This document shows, one piece after another, positions 54,367 through 63,118 of a DNA stretch of 64,000 nucleotides. The DNA lies in contig NZ_FQYK01000003.1 of assembly GCF_900141715.1 (NCBI RefSeq), forward strand, positions 289,847-353,846. Reading direction: 5' to 3'. The translations under genes were made by a program, and so were the position numbers. The stretch comes from Algibacter luteus. GTDB taxonomy: Bacteria; Bacteroidota; Bacteroidia; Flavobacteriales; Flavobacteriaceae. A model generated the notes under the pieces. That model had not been told where the DNA came from. It made no database searches and saw only the letters and a list, made by a program, of their open reading frames with translations. Position 1 is the first letter of the stretch, and every line of letters begins with the position of its first letter.

Positions 54367-55244
54367 TGATTAGATTTATAAAGCCCCATTTATCTAAAAT
54401 CAATGTTATTGTAACTATTGCATTATTATTGATTCATTTTGTAATTAAAGAAAGCACTCATTTCTTTTCATTGCTATATTACACCTTCCCATTACCTTTA
54501 ATAATCTGTGCTGTTATTTTCTTTTCATTTTTTCTAAACAAAAAAATCAGAAGAAATAATCTACTTCTGGCATGCTTACTTTTAGTAGTGTGGCTGGGAA
54601 GAAGTTTTAAAATAAATACATCTGAAGTCATTCAAGAAACAGATATTGAAATCGTTTTTTGGAACGCCACCCACAAGAGAGAACTTGAAGATGTTTTTAG
54701 TCGCGTTGAAAATATACCTGATATTGTGGTTCTCGTAGAATATCATGCTAAAGAATTAGAGGCTGATAAATTAAGATTCCCAAATTATTTCTTTTATTGG
54801 CATGCGGATAGTGAGATTGGTGTTTTTTCGAAAAAACCTATAAACATAAAAAGAGTGCTTGTTGCCAAAGATGAAACAGCCATTATAAATTTTGAAACAA
54901 ATCAATTAAATTTTTATGCAATTGATGTGGGTTCGAGCTTAATTGTATTTCGAAAAGAGCAAATCAATTTCGTCATGAAATCGATTAAAATCAACAAAAA
55001 AGCCATAGTTTTAGGAGATTTTAATTTACCTCTAGAGTCGAAATATTTAGAGGATATCAAATTGAATTTCAACAATGTTTTAACCGAAAAAGGAAATGGT
55101 TTTAGAGAAACTTGGTTTTGGAATTTACCCTTGTTATCAATCGATCATATCTGGGTTTCAAAAGATTTACGTATTGTAAATGCTGAAAAAATAGGTACTT
55201 TTAAATCTGATCATAGCATGATCAAAACGGTGATTAGAGATTGA
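54366..55244 (+). CDS. Membrane-anchored endonuclease/exonuclease/phosphatase family protein
   Basis: The ATG at 54366 gives 292 residues. Residues of about 10-85 hold three hydrophobic segments (NVIVTIALLLIHFVI, LPLIICAVIFFSFFL, LLLACLLLVVWLG). The remainder is an EEP domain: VFWNATHK, DIVVLVEYHAKE, VLGDFNLPLESKYL and the final IDHIWVSKD and FKSDHSMI, with the catalytic Asp and His residues. Such enzymes hydrolyse phosphodiester or phosphate bonds in nucleic acids or lipids; the active domain probably faces the periplasm. The start overlaps the YciI-like gene's stop (TAATG). Confidence 0.82.
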   Translation: MIRFIKPHLSKINVIVTIALLLIHFVIKESTHFFSLLYYTFPLPLIICAVIFFSFFLNKKIRRNNLLLACLLLVVWLGRSFKINTSEVIQETDIEIVFWNATHKRELEDVFSRVENIPDIVVLVEYHAKELEADKLRFPNYFFYWHADSEIGVFSKKPINIKRVLVAKDETAIINFETNQLNFYAIDVGSSLIVFRKEQINFVMKSIKINKKAIVLGDFNLPLESKYLEDIKLNFNNVLTEKGNGFRETWFWNLPLLSIDHIWVSKDLRIVNAEKIGTFKSDHSMIKTVIRD

Positions 55245-55421
55245 ACAAGTTACTTAAATTGTCAAAAGATTTCTGAAAGAATATAATATCTTCCCTTCAA
55301 TGTTTAATTGTTGATTGTTTTTTCAATAATATTGTTATCTAAATAATGTAAATAAGCATTTATCATCAATTATAGAACTTCTTTATTAATAGCGGTTATT
55401 ATTTGTGCTTTTATTCAAAAA

Positions 55422-57239
55422 ATGAATGCACAATTAGGATTTTGTACAGGAAATTCTGGAGATCCAATTTTTACAGAAACGTTTGGAGCTGGAACAACAA
55501 ATGTGGAATTACCTCCTGGAACAACAACCTATACCTTTGCAAATACGTCTCCTAACGATGGTTTTTATACGGTTTCTAGCAACTCTAATTGGTTTGGTTG
55601 GCATAATATTACAGATCATACTAATGGTGATACCAATGGCAGAATGTTAATTGTAAATGCCGATTTTACTGCAGGTGAATTTTACAGAACAGCTATTAGC
55701 GGATTATGTGAAAACACAACTTATGAGTTTTCTTCGTGGATGATGAATTTACTTCCTGCATCGGGATGTGGAGGTGTAGGAATTCCAATTAATGTGAAAT
55801 TCGAAATTTGGGATAACACCGACACTAACCTATTAGCGAGTGGCGATACAGGAGATATTACAGGTACTTCAAGCCCAAACTGGCAACAATACGCACTAGT
55901 TTTTCAAACATTACCAAGCCAAACATCTGTTATTTTAAAAATGATAAACAATGGTGTAGGCGGTTGCGGAAACGACTTGGCTTTGGATGATATTGTTTTT
56001 AAGTCTTGCGGAGATTCTGTTGTTATAGAAGACTCGTCAAGTACAAATATAACAAACATTTGTGAAGATGAGGGACCTTTTACTACAACTTTAACTGCAA
56101 CCCCAGACTTCACTATATTTTCATCACATTTTTATCAATGGCAAGAAAGTACAGATGGTATCAATTGGGTTGATATTCCAGGAGAAACGAATACGAGTTA
56201 CACCGCTTTAGCTATTACAGCCACAACCTTTTATAGAGTAAAAGTCGCAGAAGACATAATCAATGTCAATAACGATTCGTGTAATTCTACTTCGGAGATT
56301 TATGAAATTAGAATCGTAGAGCTCCCTAAAGCACCTTTGAGTAATGGCGATTTAATAATTTGCGAAAACGATGACACTGCTCTAACGGTTACAACTCCAA
56401 TAGATATTACTGTAAATTGGTACGATGCTCCTACGGGTGGAAATTTACTTCTGGCAAATAGTAACTCATATAAACCTAATACCACTGGTATCTATTATGC
56501 CGAAGCAGTAACTCAAGTAGCAAATTGTTCTTCGGATACAAGAACAACTATGCAAATAGAATATCTTGAGACCCCAGAAGTAACAGATGAAACTATCACC
56601 TTCTGTGAAAATACCAACATAAATATACACGCCAACCCAACAAACCCTACTGCTGTAACTTCTTATCTCTGGAATACAGGAGCAGATACCGAGAGTATTG
56701 AAGTTTCAAATTCTGGTACTTATACCGTTGAGGTTGCTAATAATTCATGTAGCGTAATAAAATTCATAACGCTAACACAAATTGAAAATCCAATAATTGA
56801 TGTCGTAGAATCAGAAGGTACCAGTATTATAATTACCACAACAAATACGGGCAATTTTTTATATTCTCTTGATGGTTTTAACTATCAATCGAATCCTGTG
56901 TTTTCAAACATTGAAGGTGGACAATATACCATTTATGTTAAGCATCAAGATTGTAATCAAGTAACCACCACTCAGCACATCCATTTTCATATCCCAAAGT
57001 TCTTCACGCCTAATAATGATAACGCTAATGACACGTTCAATTTAAAAGGTATTGAATTTTATAATTCTTCTCAAGTGTCCATTTTCGACAGGTATGGAAA
57101 ACTATTGAAAATAGCTATTAACTCTGCCTTTTCTTGGGATGGAACATTCAACAATCAGCAACTGCCATCAGGCGATTATTGGTACATTGTAATTGTAGAA
57201 AATCAAAAATTTACTGGACATTTCACCTTAAAACGATAA
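55422..57239 (+). CDS. T9SS type B sorting domain-containing protein with noncanonical start region
   Basis: From the first ATG the product has 605 residues and begins MNAQLGFC, which is the end of a signal peptide, not its beginning. The upstream frame is open back to a TAA at 55353 and encodes NYRTSLLIAVIICAFIQK, an ideal signal peptide, but it contains no ATG, GTG or TTG. The body has a carbohydrate-binding-like first domain (YEFSSWMMNLLP, LALDDIVFKSC), Ig/PKD-like modules and the C-terminal type B signal (KFFTPNNDNANDTFNLKG, SIFDRYGKLL, SGDYWYIVIVENQK). Either an ATC near 55362 starts translation or the start codon has mutated. Confidence 0.82.
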   Translation: MNAQLGFCTGNSGDPIFTETFGAGTTNVELPPGTTTYTFANTSPNDGFYTVSSNSNWFGWHNITDHTNGDTNGRMLIVNADFTAGEFYRTAISGLCENTTYEFSSWMMNLLPASGCGGVGIPINVKFEIWDNTDTNLLASGDTGDITGTSSPNWQQYALVFQTLPSQTSVILKMINNGVGGCGNDLALDDIVFKSCGDSVVIEDSSSTNITNICEDEGPFTTTLTATPDFTIFSSHFYQWQESTDGINWVDIPGETNTSYTALAITATTFYRVKVAEDIINVNNDSCNSTSEIYEIRIVELPKAPLSNGDLIICENDDTALTVTTPIDITVNWYDAPTGGNLLLANSNSYKPNTTGIYYAEAVTQVANCSSDTRTTMQIEYLETPEVTDETITFCENTNINIHANPTNPTAVTSYLWNTGADTESIEVSNSGTYTVEVANNSCSVIKFITLTQIENPIIDVVESEGTSIIITTTNTGNFLYSLDGFNYQSNPVFSNIEGGQYTIYVKHQDCNQVTTTQHIHFHIPKFFTPNNDNANDTFNLKGIEFYNSSQVSIFDRYGKLLKIAINSAFSWDGTFNNQQLPSGDYWYIVIVENQKFTGHFTLKR

Positions 57240-57314
57240 TTCGAATTTCATTCAATCGATTAGTTCAGTTTCCAAATTCTTCAACTCTAATAAATTAAAA
57301 TCGGTGTACTTTAA

Positions 57315-58364
57315 CTAATTTTTAAACATTCCGATATACAATTCGTCTTTATCATTCATAGTAGCTCTAAACATGCCTTGGGTATTAAATTCCATAGCCA
57401 TATTTCCATTCTTATCAATAGCAACTATCCCTCCTGTGGCACCTTGTTCTCCAATGGATGGTAACTTGTTTTGAATTACTTCTTTTGCTGCCTCTTTAAG
57501 ACTTAATCCTTTATATTCCATAAGGGCAGAAATATCATAAGCTACCATGCCGCGGATAAAAAATTCGCCCCATCCTGTACTTGAAACTGCACAAGTGTTG
57601 TTATTGGCGTAAGTTCCCGCCCCGATAATAGGCGAATCTCCTATGCGACCCCAACGTTTGTTGGTCATACCGCCTGTTGAGGTTCCTGCTGCTAAATTAC
57701 CATACTTATCTAATGCGGCACAACCTACGGTTCCGAATTTAGAGTCATTTATATCGTCATTATAAAATGAAGCCACTTTATTTTTATTAGAGTCTTGAAC
57801 TCGCTTTAATGACTTTAATTTTTGTTCGGTAATAAAGTAGTTGGGTTCAACAATTTCTAACCCTTGTACTTTTGCAAACGTTTCAGCACCATACCCAGAA
57901 AGCATCACATGTGGTGATTGATCCATTACAGCTCGAGCTAAATTAATTGGGTTTTTAACGGTTTTAGTTCCTGCCGAGGCTCCTGCATTTAGGGTTTGTC
58001 CATCCATAATGGAAGCATCGTGTTCATTGATGCCTTCGAAAGTTAAAACAGCGCCTTTTCCAGCATTGAAAAGCGGGGAGTCTTCTAATATAGTTATGGT
58101 TTTTTGTACCGCATCTAAACTCGTGCCTCCATTTTTCAAAATGTCATAGCCTACGCGAATGGCTTCTTCTAGTTTTTGGCGGTATTCTGCTTCTTTTTCT
58201 TCGGATATATTATCGCGCCTAATGCTTCCAGCTCCACCGTGAATGACAATTGAAAATTCAGCTTTTTTAACTTCTTTTTGAATAGTTTCAGGACTGCTTT
58301 TAGAATCGTTTTTACAAGAAAAAACAATCAAAAATGTAAAAATTAAATAGTAAAATGTTTTCAT
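57315..58364 (-). CDS. Isoaspartyl peptidase/L-asparaginase (Ntn hydrolase), lipoprotein
   Basis: A 349-residue lipoprotein (signal MKTFYYLIFTFLIVFSC). It belongs to the plant-type asparaginase family, made as one chain that cuts itself. The nucleophile after cleavage is Thr212 in KFGTVGCAALD, and substrate-binding residues follow in GTSTGGMTNKRWGRIGDSP and GAGTYAN. It removes isoaspartyl residues from peptides or hydrolyses asparagine. The lipid anchor would put it in the periplasm or outer membrane, whereas the E. coli enzyme is cytoplasmic. Confidence 0.9.
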   Translation of the reverse strand: MKTFYYLIFTFLIVFSCKNDSKSSPETIQKEVKKAEFSIVIHGGAGSIRRDNISEEKEAEYRQKLEEAIRVGYDILKNGGTSLDAVQKTITILEDSPLFNAGKGAVLTFEGINEHDASIMDGQTLNAGASAGTKTVKNPINLARAVMDQSPHVMLSGYGAETFAKVQGLEIVEPNYFITEQKLKSLKRVQDSNKNKVASFYNDDINDSKFGTVGCAALDKYGNLAAGTSTGGMTNKRWGRIGDSPIIGAGTYANNNTCAVSSTGWGEFFIRGMVAYDISALMEYKGLSLKEAAKEVIQNKLPSIGEQGATGGIVAIDKNGNMAMEFNTQGMFRATMNDKDELYIGMFKN

Positions 58365-58484
58365 GAAATATGAATTGAATTGCAGACTAAGTTAACAATT
58401 TTATAGTTAGTAAATATTAACAAAATCGACTTTTAATTAGTATATTCGCAATTAATTTCAATATAGTTAATAAATCAATAATTT

Positions 58485-60038
58485 ATGAATACAATAGCGA
58501 CCAATTTCGGTATAGATAAAGCACTTCAAATTTTAGGAATACAAGCGTTAAATAATGGAACTTCTACTGGAACAAATCAATTTTCTAGCGGAGAAATTAT
58601 TGAAAGCTATTCTCCTGTTGATGGTCAGCTAATTGGAAAGGTAAAAACAACATCAAAAGCTGATTACGAAAACGTAATGCTAGCTGCGACTTCTGCCTTT
58701 AAAATATGGAGGACTACACCTGCGCCGCAACGTGGAGAAATTGTACGACAGTTTGGAGAAAAATTAAGAGAAAAGAAAGAAGCCTTAGGTAAATTGGTGT
58801 CTTATGAAATGGGTAAAAGCTATCAAGAAGGCCTAGGTGAAGTTCAAGAAATGATAGATATCTGTGATTTTGCTGTAGGTTTATCGAGGCAGCTTCATGG
58901 TTTAACAATGCATAGCGAAAGGCCCGGACATAGAATGTACGAGCAATATCATCCATTGGGTGTTGTTGGTATCATTTCAGCATTTAATTTTCCAGTAGCA
59001 GTTTGGGCTTGGAACACTGCTTTAGCTTGGGTTTGTGGTGATGTTTGTGTTTGGAAACCTTCGGAAAAAACACCTTTGTGCGGAGTTGCCTGTCAGAATA
59101 TCGCGGCCGAAGTTTTTGCAGAAAACAATTTACCTGAAGGGATATCATGCCTAATAAATGGAGATTATAAAGTGGGTGAGTTTATGACCAAAGATACTCG
59201 AGTGCCTTTAATTTCAGCAACCGGTTCTACCCGAATGGGAAAAATTGTGGCACAAGAAGTAGCTGGACGTTTAGGGAAATCTCTTCTAGAATTAGGTGGA
59301 AATAATGCCATTATTGTTACACCTGATGCCGATATAAAAATGACAGTAATAGGTGCTGTGTTTGGAGCTGTTGGTACTGCAGGACAACGTTGTACATCAA
59401 CGCGTCGATTAATTATTCATGAATCAGTTTATGATAATGTTAAAAATGCCGTTGTTGACGCGTATAAGCAATTGCGTATTGGAAATCCTTTAGATGAAAA
59501 AAATCATGTTGGACCATTAATTGATAAGGATGCCGTAAAAATGTATAAAATGGCCTTAGAAAAAGTGGTTGAAGAAGGCGGAAAAATTGTCGTAGAAGGC
59601 GGTGTACTTTCAGGAGAAGGTTATGAAAGTGGTTGTTATGTAAAACCTGCAATTGCCGAGGCAAAACCAGAATTTAAGATTGTACAGCATGAAACTTTTG
59701 CTCCTGTTTTATACTTATTAAAATATGAGGGCGATGTTGAAAATGCTATTGATATTCAGAATAATGTAGCTCAAGGATTAAGTTCAGCTATAATGACGAA
59801 TAATTTGCGTGATGCTGAACGGTTTTTATCTGTTCAAGGCTCTGATTGTGGAATTGCAAATGTTAATATAGGAACATCTGGTGCCGAAATAGGTGGTGCT
59901 TTTGGTGGTGAAAAAGAAACTGGAGGCGGTAGAGAATCTGGTTCTGATGCTTGGAAAATATACATGCGTAGACAAACAAATACAATTAATTATACAACCG
60001 AATTGCCTTTAGCACAGGGCATTAAGTTTGATTTGTAA
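58485..60038 (+). CDS. Aldehyde dehydrogenase, ALDH7 (antiquitin/piperideine-6-carboxylate dehydrogenase) type
   Basis: A 517-residue NAD-dependent aldehyde dehydrogenase. The catalytic Cys303 is in GTAGQRCTSTRR and Glu269 is in LLELGGNNA. The N-terminal form PVDGQLIGKV and HPLGVVGIISAFNFPVAVWA, and the late GGAFGGEKETGGGRESGSD, are typical of the ALDH7 family, which oxidises alpha-aminoadipate semialdehyde in lysine breakdown. The substrate is inferred from that likeness. It is a single gene with a terminator. Confidence 0.88.
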   Translation: MNTIATNFGIDKALQILGIQALNNGTSTGTNQFSSGEIIESYSPVDGQLIGKVKTTSKADYENVMLAATSAFKIWRTTPAPQRGEIVRQFGEKLREKKEALGKLVSYEMGKSYQEGLGEVQEMIDICDFAVGLSRQLHGLTMHSERPGHRMYEQYHPLGVVGIISAFNFPVAVWAWNTALAWVCGDVCVWKPSEKTPLCGVACQNIAAEVFAENNLPEGISCLINGDYKVGEFMTKDTRVPLISATGSTRMGKIVAQEVAGRLGKSLLELGGNNAIIVTPDADIKMTVIGAVFGAVGTAGQRCTSTRRLIIHESVYDNVKNAVVDAYKQLRIGNPLDEKNHVGPLIDKDAVKMYKMALEKVVEEGGKIVVEGGVLSGEGYESGCYVKPAIAEAKPEFKIVQHETFAPVLYLLKYEGDVENAIDIQNNVAQGLSSAIMTNNLRDAERFLSVQGSDCGIANVNIGTSGAEIGGAFGGEKETGGGRESGSDAWKIYMRRQTNTINYTTELPLAQGIKFDL

Positions 60039-60061
60039 TTTAGGGTTTCACTAAAATAGTT

Positions 60062-60095
60062 AAAAACCGTTTCAATTTTGAAACGGTTTTTTTTT
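60062..60095 (+). terminator. Terminator of the aldehyde dehydrogenase gene
   Basis: AAAACCGTTTCAA pairs with TTGAAACGGTTTT around TT, followed by a T-run, about 25 bases after the stop. Confidence 0.9.
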
Positions 60096-60194
60096 GTAAC
60101 TTCTTAGTCCAGATTAAACCATTTTAAAAAGTTGAAGTCTAAGAGTTTGCAACCATATTATTAAAGAAGGTTTGATTATTAAGATTACTACTCT

Positions 60195-61586
60195 ATGAAA
60201 GCTAAGCACATTCAACATTTATACAGACGAATTGGTTTCGGAATTTTGCCTTCTACTTTAAATGAGTTATCGAAAAAAAGCAAGAAAGAAGTCATTCAAA
60301 ATCTTATCATTTCTTCAAAAAATGTGACGCCTCTAGAAGTTGATACTTCTGAGATCATAGCTATTGTAAGTGGTAATATGATGATGAATTCTAAATTGGA
60401 CCCAGAAACACGCAGAAAAATTCAAAAATTAAGTCGTAAAAAACAGTTAGAATTGAATGTTTCATGGATTGAGAGACTAACGCATTCATCGGAAATTTTA
60501 AGGGAAAAAATGACCCTCTTTTGGGCCAATCATTTTGTGTGTGAAGATAACAGTATCACTTACATCCAACAATTCAATAATACACTTAGAAAGCATGCTT
60601 TAGGCGATTTCAGAGATTTTGTCAACGCCATTTCAAAAGAAGCAGCAATGACAAAATATTTAAATACAAAACAAAATAAAAAACAAAAACCTAATGAGAA
60701 TTTCGCTAGAGAATTAATGGAGCTATTTACATTAGGTGTGGGCCATTATACCGAAGAAGACATTAAAGAAAGTGCTAAAGCATTTACAGGTTATAGTCAT
60801 AATTTACGCGGTGAATTTGTTTTTAAAAAACGTGCGCATCATGAAGGGCAGAAAACCTTTTTTGGAAAATCCGGTAACTTCTCTGGAGAAGATATCATCA
60901 ATATTATACTAGAGCAAAAACAATGTGCCAAATATATTTGCGAAAAAATATACCGCTATTTTGTTAATGATACTCTTGATAATAAGTATGTTAATGTCAT
61001 GACTGATGTGTTTTACAAAGATTATAATATTGAAAATCTGATGCGATTCGTATTACAATCAGATTGGTTTTATGATGAAAAAAATATAGGGACAAAAATA
61101 AAATCACCAATTGAGCTTTTAGTAGGTATGAAAACTTTGGTGCCTACAGAATTTAAGAATCCTAAACAATTATTATACATTCAAAGATTACTTGGTCAAA
61201 CCCTGTTAGACCCTCCAAATGTTGCAGGTTGGAAAGGTGGTAAAAGTTGGATTGATAGCAATACCATTGTTCTACGTTTAAAACTGCCTTCTCTTTTACT
61301 GAATGAAGCTTATATTTCTAAGGCAAAAGATGGACAAGAAGATGCGGGGATGCAAATAAAAAAGGAGTTTTTTAAGAAAAATTATGGCAAGCGTTTTAAA
61401 GCTGAAGCAAATTGGAAATATTTCAATACGCAGTTTAAAAATGTTAGAATAAGCGAATTTCAACAGCATCTTTTAGCATGTGAAGTAAATGAAACTACAC
61501 AACAATATTTAAATACTTTAGAAAAAGTGTCTAAAAAAGAATACTGTGTACAACTTATGTCGCTTCCTGAATATCAAATGTGTTAA
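60195..61586 (+). CDS. DUF1800 domain-containing protein
   Basis: A 463-residue protein of family DUF1800. Family features are the N-terminal HLYRRIGFGILPSTLNELSK, MTLFWANHFV, NENFARELMELFTLGVGHYT, AKAFTGY and NVAGWKGGKSWID. There is no clear signal peptide. Function unknown; family members nearly always sit beside a DUF1501 gene, as here (stop and next start are two bases apart), suggesting they act together. Confidence 0.9.
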   Translation: MKAKHIQHLYRRIGFGILPSTLNELSKKSKKEVIQNLIISSKNVTPLEVDTSEIIAIVSGNMMMNSKLDPETRRKIQKLSRKKQLELNVSWIERLTHSSEILREKMTLFWANHFVCEDNSITYIQQFNNTLRKHALGDFRDFVNAISKEAAMTKYLNTKQNKKQKPNENFARELMELFTLGVGHYTEEDIKESAKAFTGYSHNLRGEFVFKKRAHHEGQKTFFGKSGNFSGEDIINIILEQKQCAKYICEKIYRYFVNDTLDNKYVNVMTDVFYKDYNIENLMRFVLQSDWFYDEKNIGTKIKSPIELLVGMKTLVPTEFKNPKQLLYIQRLLGQTLLDPPNVAGWKGGKSWIDSNTIVLRLKLPSLLLNEAYISKAKDGQEDAGMQIKKEFFKKNYGKRFKAEANWKYFNTQFKNVRISEFQQHLLACEVNETTQQYLNTLEKVSKKEYCVQLMSLPEYQMC

Positions 61587-61588
61587 TT

Positions 61589-62779
61589 ATGGACAGAAGA
61601 AAATTTTTAAAACAGTCATCCTTAGCTAGTAGCTTGTTTTTTGTTCCTAGTTTTGTAAAGGCATTCGAAGAAGTGGCAAGTAATAAATTAGGTTACAAGC
61701 GTTTGGTAATCATTCAACTATCAGGAGGTAATGATGGTTTAAATACGGTAATCCCTTTTAGAAACGATTTGTATTATAAAGAGCGTCCAGCCTTAGCTCT
61801 ATCGAAAAAGGATATTATAAAACTTAATGATGAAATCGGACTTCATTCTAGCCTAGAACCTTTAAAAAAACTATATGATAAAGGTTATTTATCAATTATA
61901 AATAATGTAGGCTACCCAAATCCGGTGAGATCTCACTTCAGGTCTATGGATATTTGGCAAACAGCAACAGATTCAGATACTTATTCTCAAAACGGTTGGG
62001 TGGGTCGTTATTTGGATCATTATGGAAAAAACTCGCACAGCGCCATTGAAGTTAATGAAAGCCTATCGTTAGCCATGAAAGGCGAAAACCTTAATGCCAT
62101 TGCAACTCAAGATGCTAAAGCGCTATACAATTTATCTAAAGACCCTTATTTTAAAAACCTTAATAGACATCAAAATGATGCACATTTAAGCGAGCATAAT
62201 TTAGGGTATTTGTATAAATCCATGATAGCTGCAGAATCTTCAGCAAAATATATTTATGAAACCAGTAAAACAGTTACAAGTCTTCAAGAGTATCCAAACA
62301 ATAAATTTGGGAAACAGCTAAAAACTACTGCGCAATTCATCAATTCAGGATTGCAAACGAGAGTGTTTTATACTTCTTTAGGAGGGTTTGATACACATGT
62401 CAATCAGTTAAACACTCAAAAAAAATTATTAGGTCAATATGCTAATGGAATTGATGCTTTTGTTCAGGATTTAAGAAACAATAATACTTTTAAAGACACG
62501 TTAATATTAACATTTTCTGAGTTTGGTCGTCGCGTAAAGCAAAATGCCAGTGTAGGTACAGACCATGGTACTGCCAATAACGTTTTTGTAATTGGCGAAA
62601 ACTTAAAAAAACAGGGAGTTTATAATAATATGGCGAGTTTAAGCGATTTAGACGATAATGGAGATTTAAAATTCGAAATAGATTTTAGAACTATTTATGC
62701 TACTGTATTAGATAAATGGCTTGAAGTAGATGATAAAAAAGTCCTCAATAAATCTTTTAATCAATTGGATTTCATTTAA
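61589..62779 (+). CDS. DUF1501 domain-containing protein with Tat signal
   Basis: The ATG at 61589 gives 396 residues; a GTG at 61580 would add three residues. It begins MDRRKFLKQSSLASSLFF, a twin-arginine signal, so it is folded before export. The body matches DUF1501, a sulfatase/phosphatase-like fold: LVIIQLSGGNDGLNTVIPF, HFRSMDIWQT, GGFDTHVNQ, LTFSEFGRRV and DHGTANNVFVIG. A metal-dependent hydrolase or sugar-binding role has been proposed for the family but is unproved. It is the second gene of the DUF1800/DUF1501 pair. Confidence 0.9.
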   Translation: MDRRKFLKQSSLASSLFFVPSFVKAFEEVASNKLGYKRLVIIQLSGGNDGLNTVIPFRNDLYYKERPALALSKKDIIKLNDEIGLHSSLEPLKKLYDKGYLSIINNVGYPNPVRSHFRSMDIWQTATDSDTYSQNGWVGRYLDHYGKNSHSAIEVNESLSLAMKGENLNAIATQDAKALYNLSKDPYFKNLNRHQNDAHLSEHNLGYLYKSMIAAESSAKYIYETSKTVTSLQEYPNNKFGKQLKTTAQFINSGLQTRVFYTSLGGFDTHVNQLNTQKKLLGQYANGIDAFVQDLRNNNTFKDTLILTFSEFGRRVKQNASVGTDHGTANNVFVIGENLKKQGVYNNMASLSDLDDNGDLKFEIDFRTIYATVLDKWLEVDDKKVLNKSFNQLDFI

Positions 62780-62788
62780 ATTAATTTA

Positions 62789-62942
62789 GGCGTTACCGCA
62801 AGGGTCGGGCTTTTTGCTATATCTTTTTTAGAACGCATTTTAGGAGCAAAGGTTATCGCTTACAGTTAAATTGTAATTTAAGGCAAAGTTTGTAGCTATT
62901 GTGTTCTAAAAAAGGATGTCGCGGCAATCCCTAACGCAGTTC
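62789..62942 (+). repeat. Dispersed foldback intergenic element, copy 4 (long form)
   Basis: Left end GGCGTTACCGCAAGGGTCGG and right end GGCAATCCCTAACGCAGTTC match copy 1. The centre differs: CTTTTTTAGAACGC near 62819 pairs with GTGTTCTAAAAAAG near 62900, a 14-bp stem with one mismatch around about 70 bases. It starts ten bases after the DUF1501 stop. Confidence 0.75.
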
Positions 62943-62989
62943 ACAATTATCAATGAATTTATTGGCATTATAAAGAAATAAGAAACAAA

Positions 62990-63028
62990 AAAACCTTGAC
63001 TCTGTTTCGATTTGGAGCACAAGGTTTT
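62990..63028 (-). terminator. Terminator of the right-edge unknown gene
   Basis: AAAACCTTG pairs with CAAGGTTTT with further pairing inside (CTC/GAG); on the minus strand a T-run follows. It lies about 90 bases after the stop at 63119. The bases between are AT-rich with nothing recognised. Confidence 0.65.
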
Positions 63029-63118
63029 ATAAATTGATTAATAGCACTGCAAATGTACTACTTTTTCTATAATCTCAAATGGATGAATGTTAAAAAACTG
63101 TTAACTTATTAACATTTG

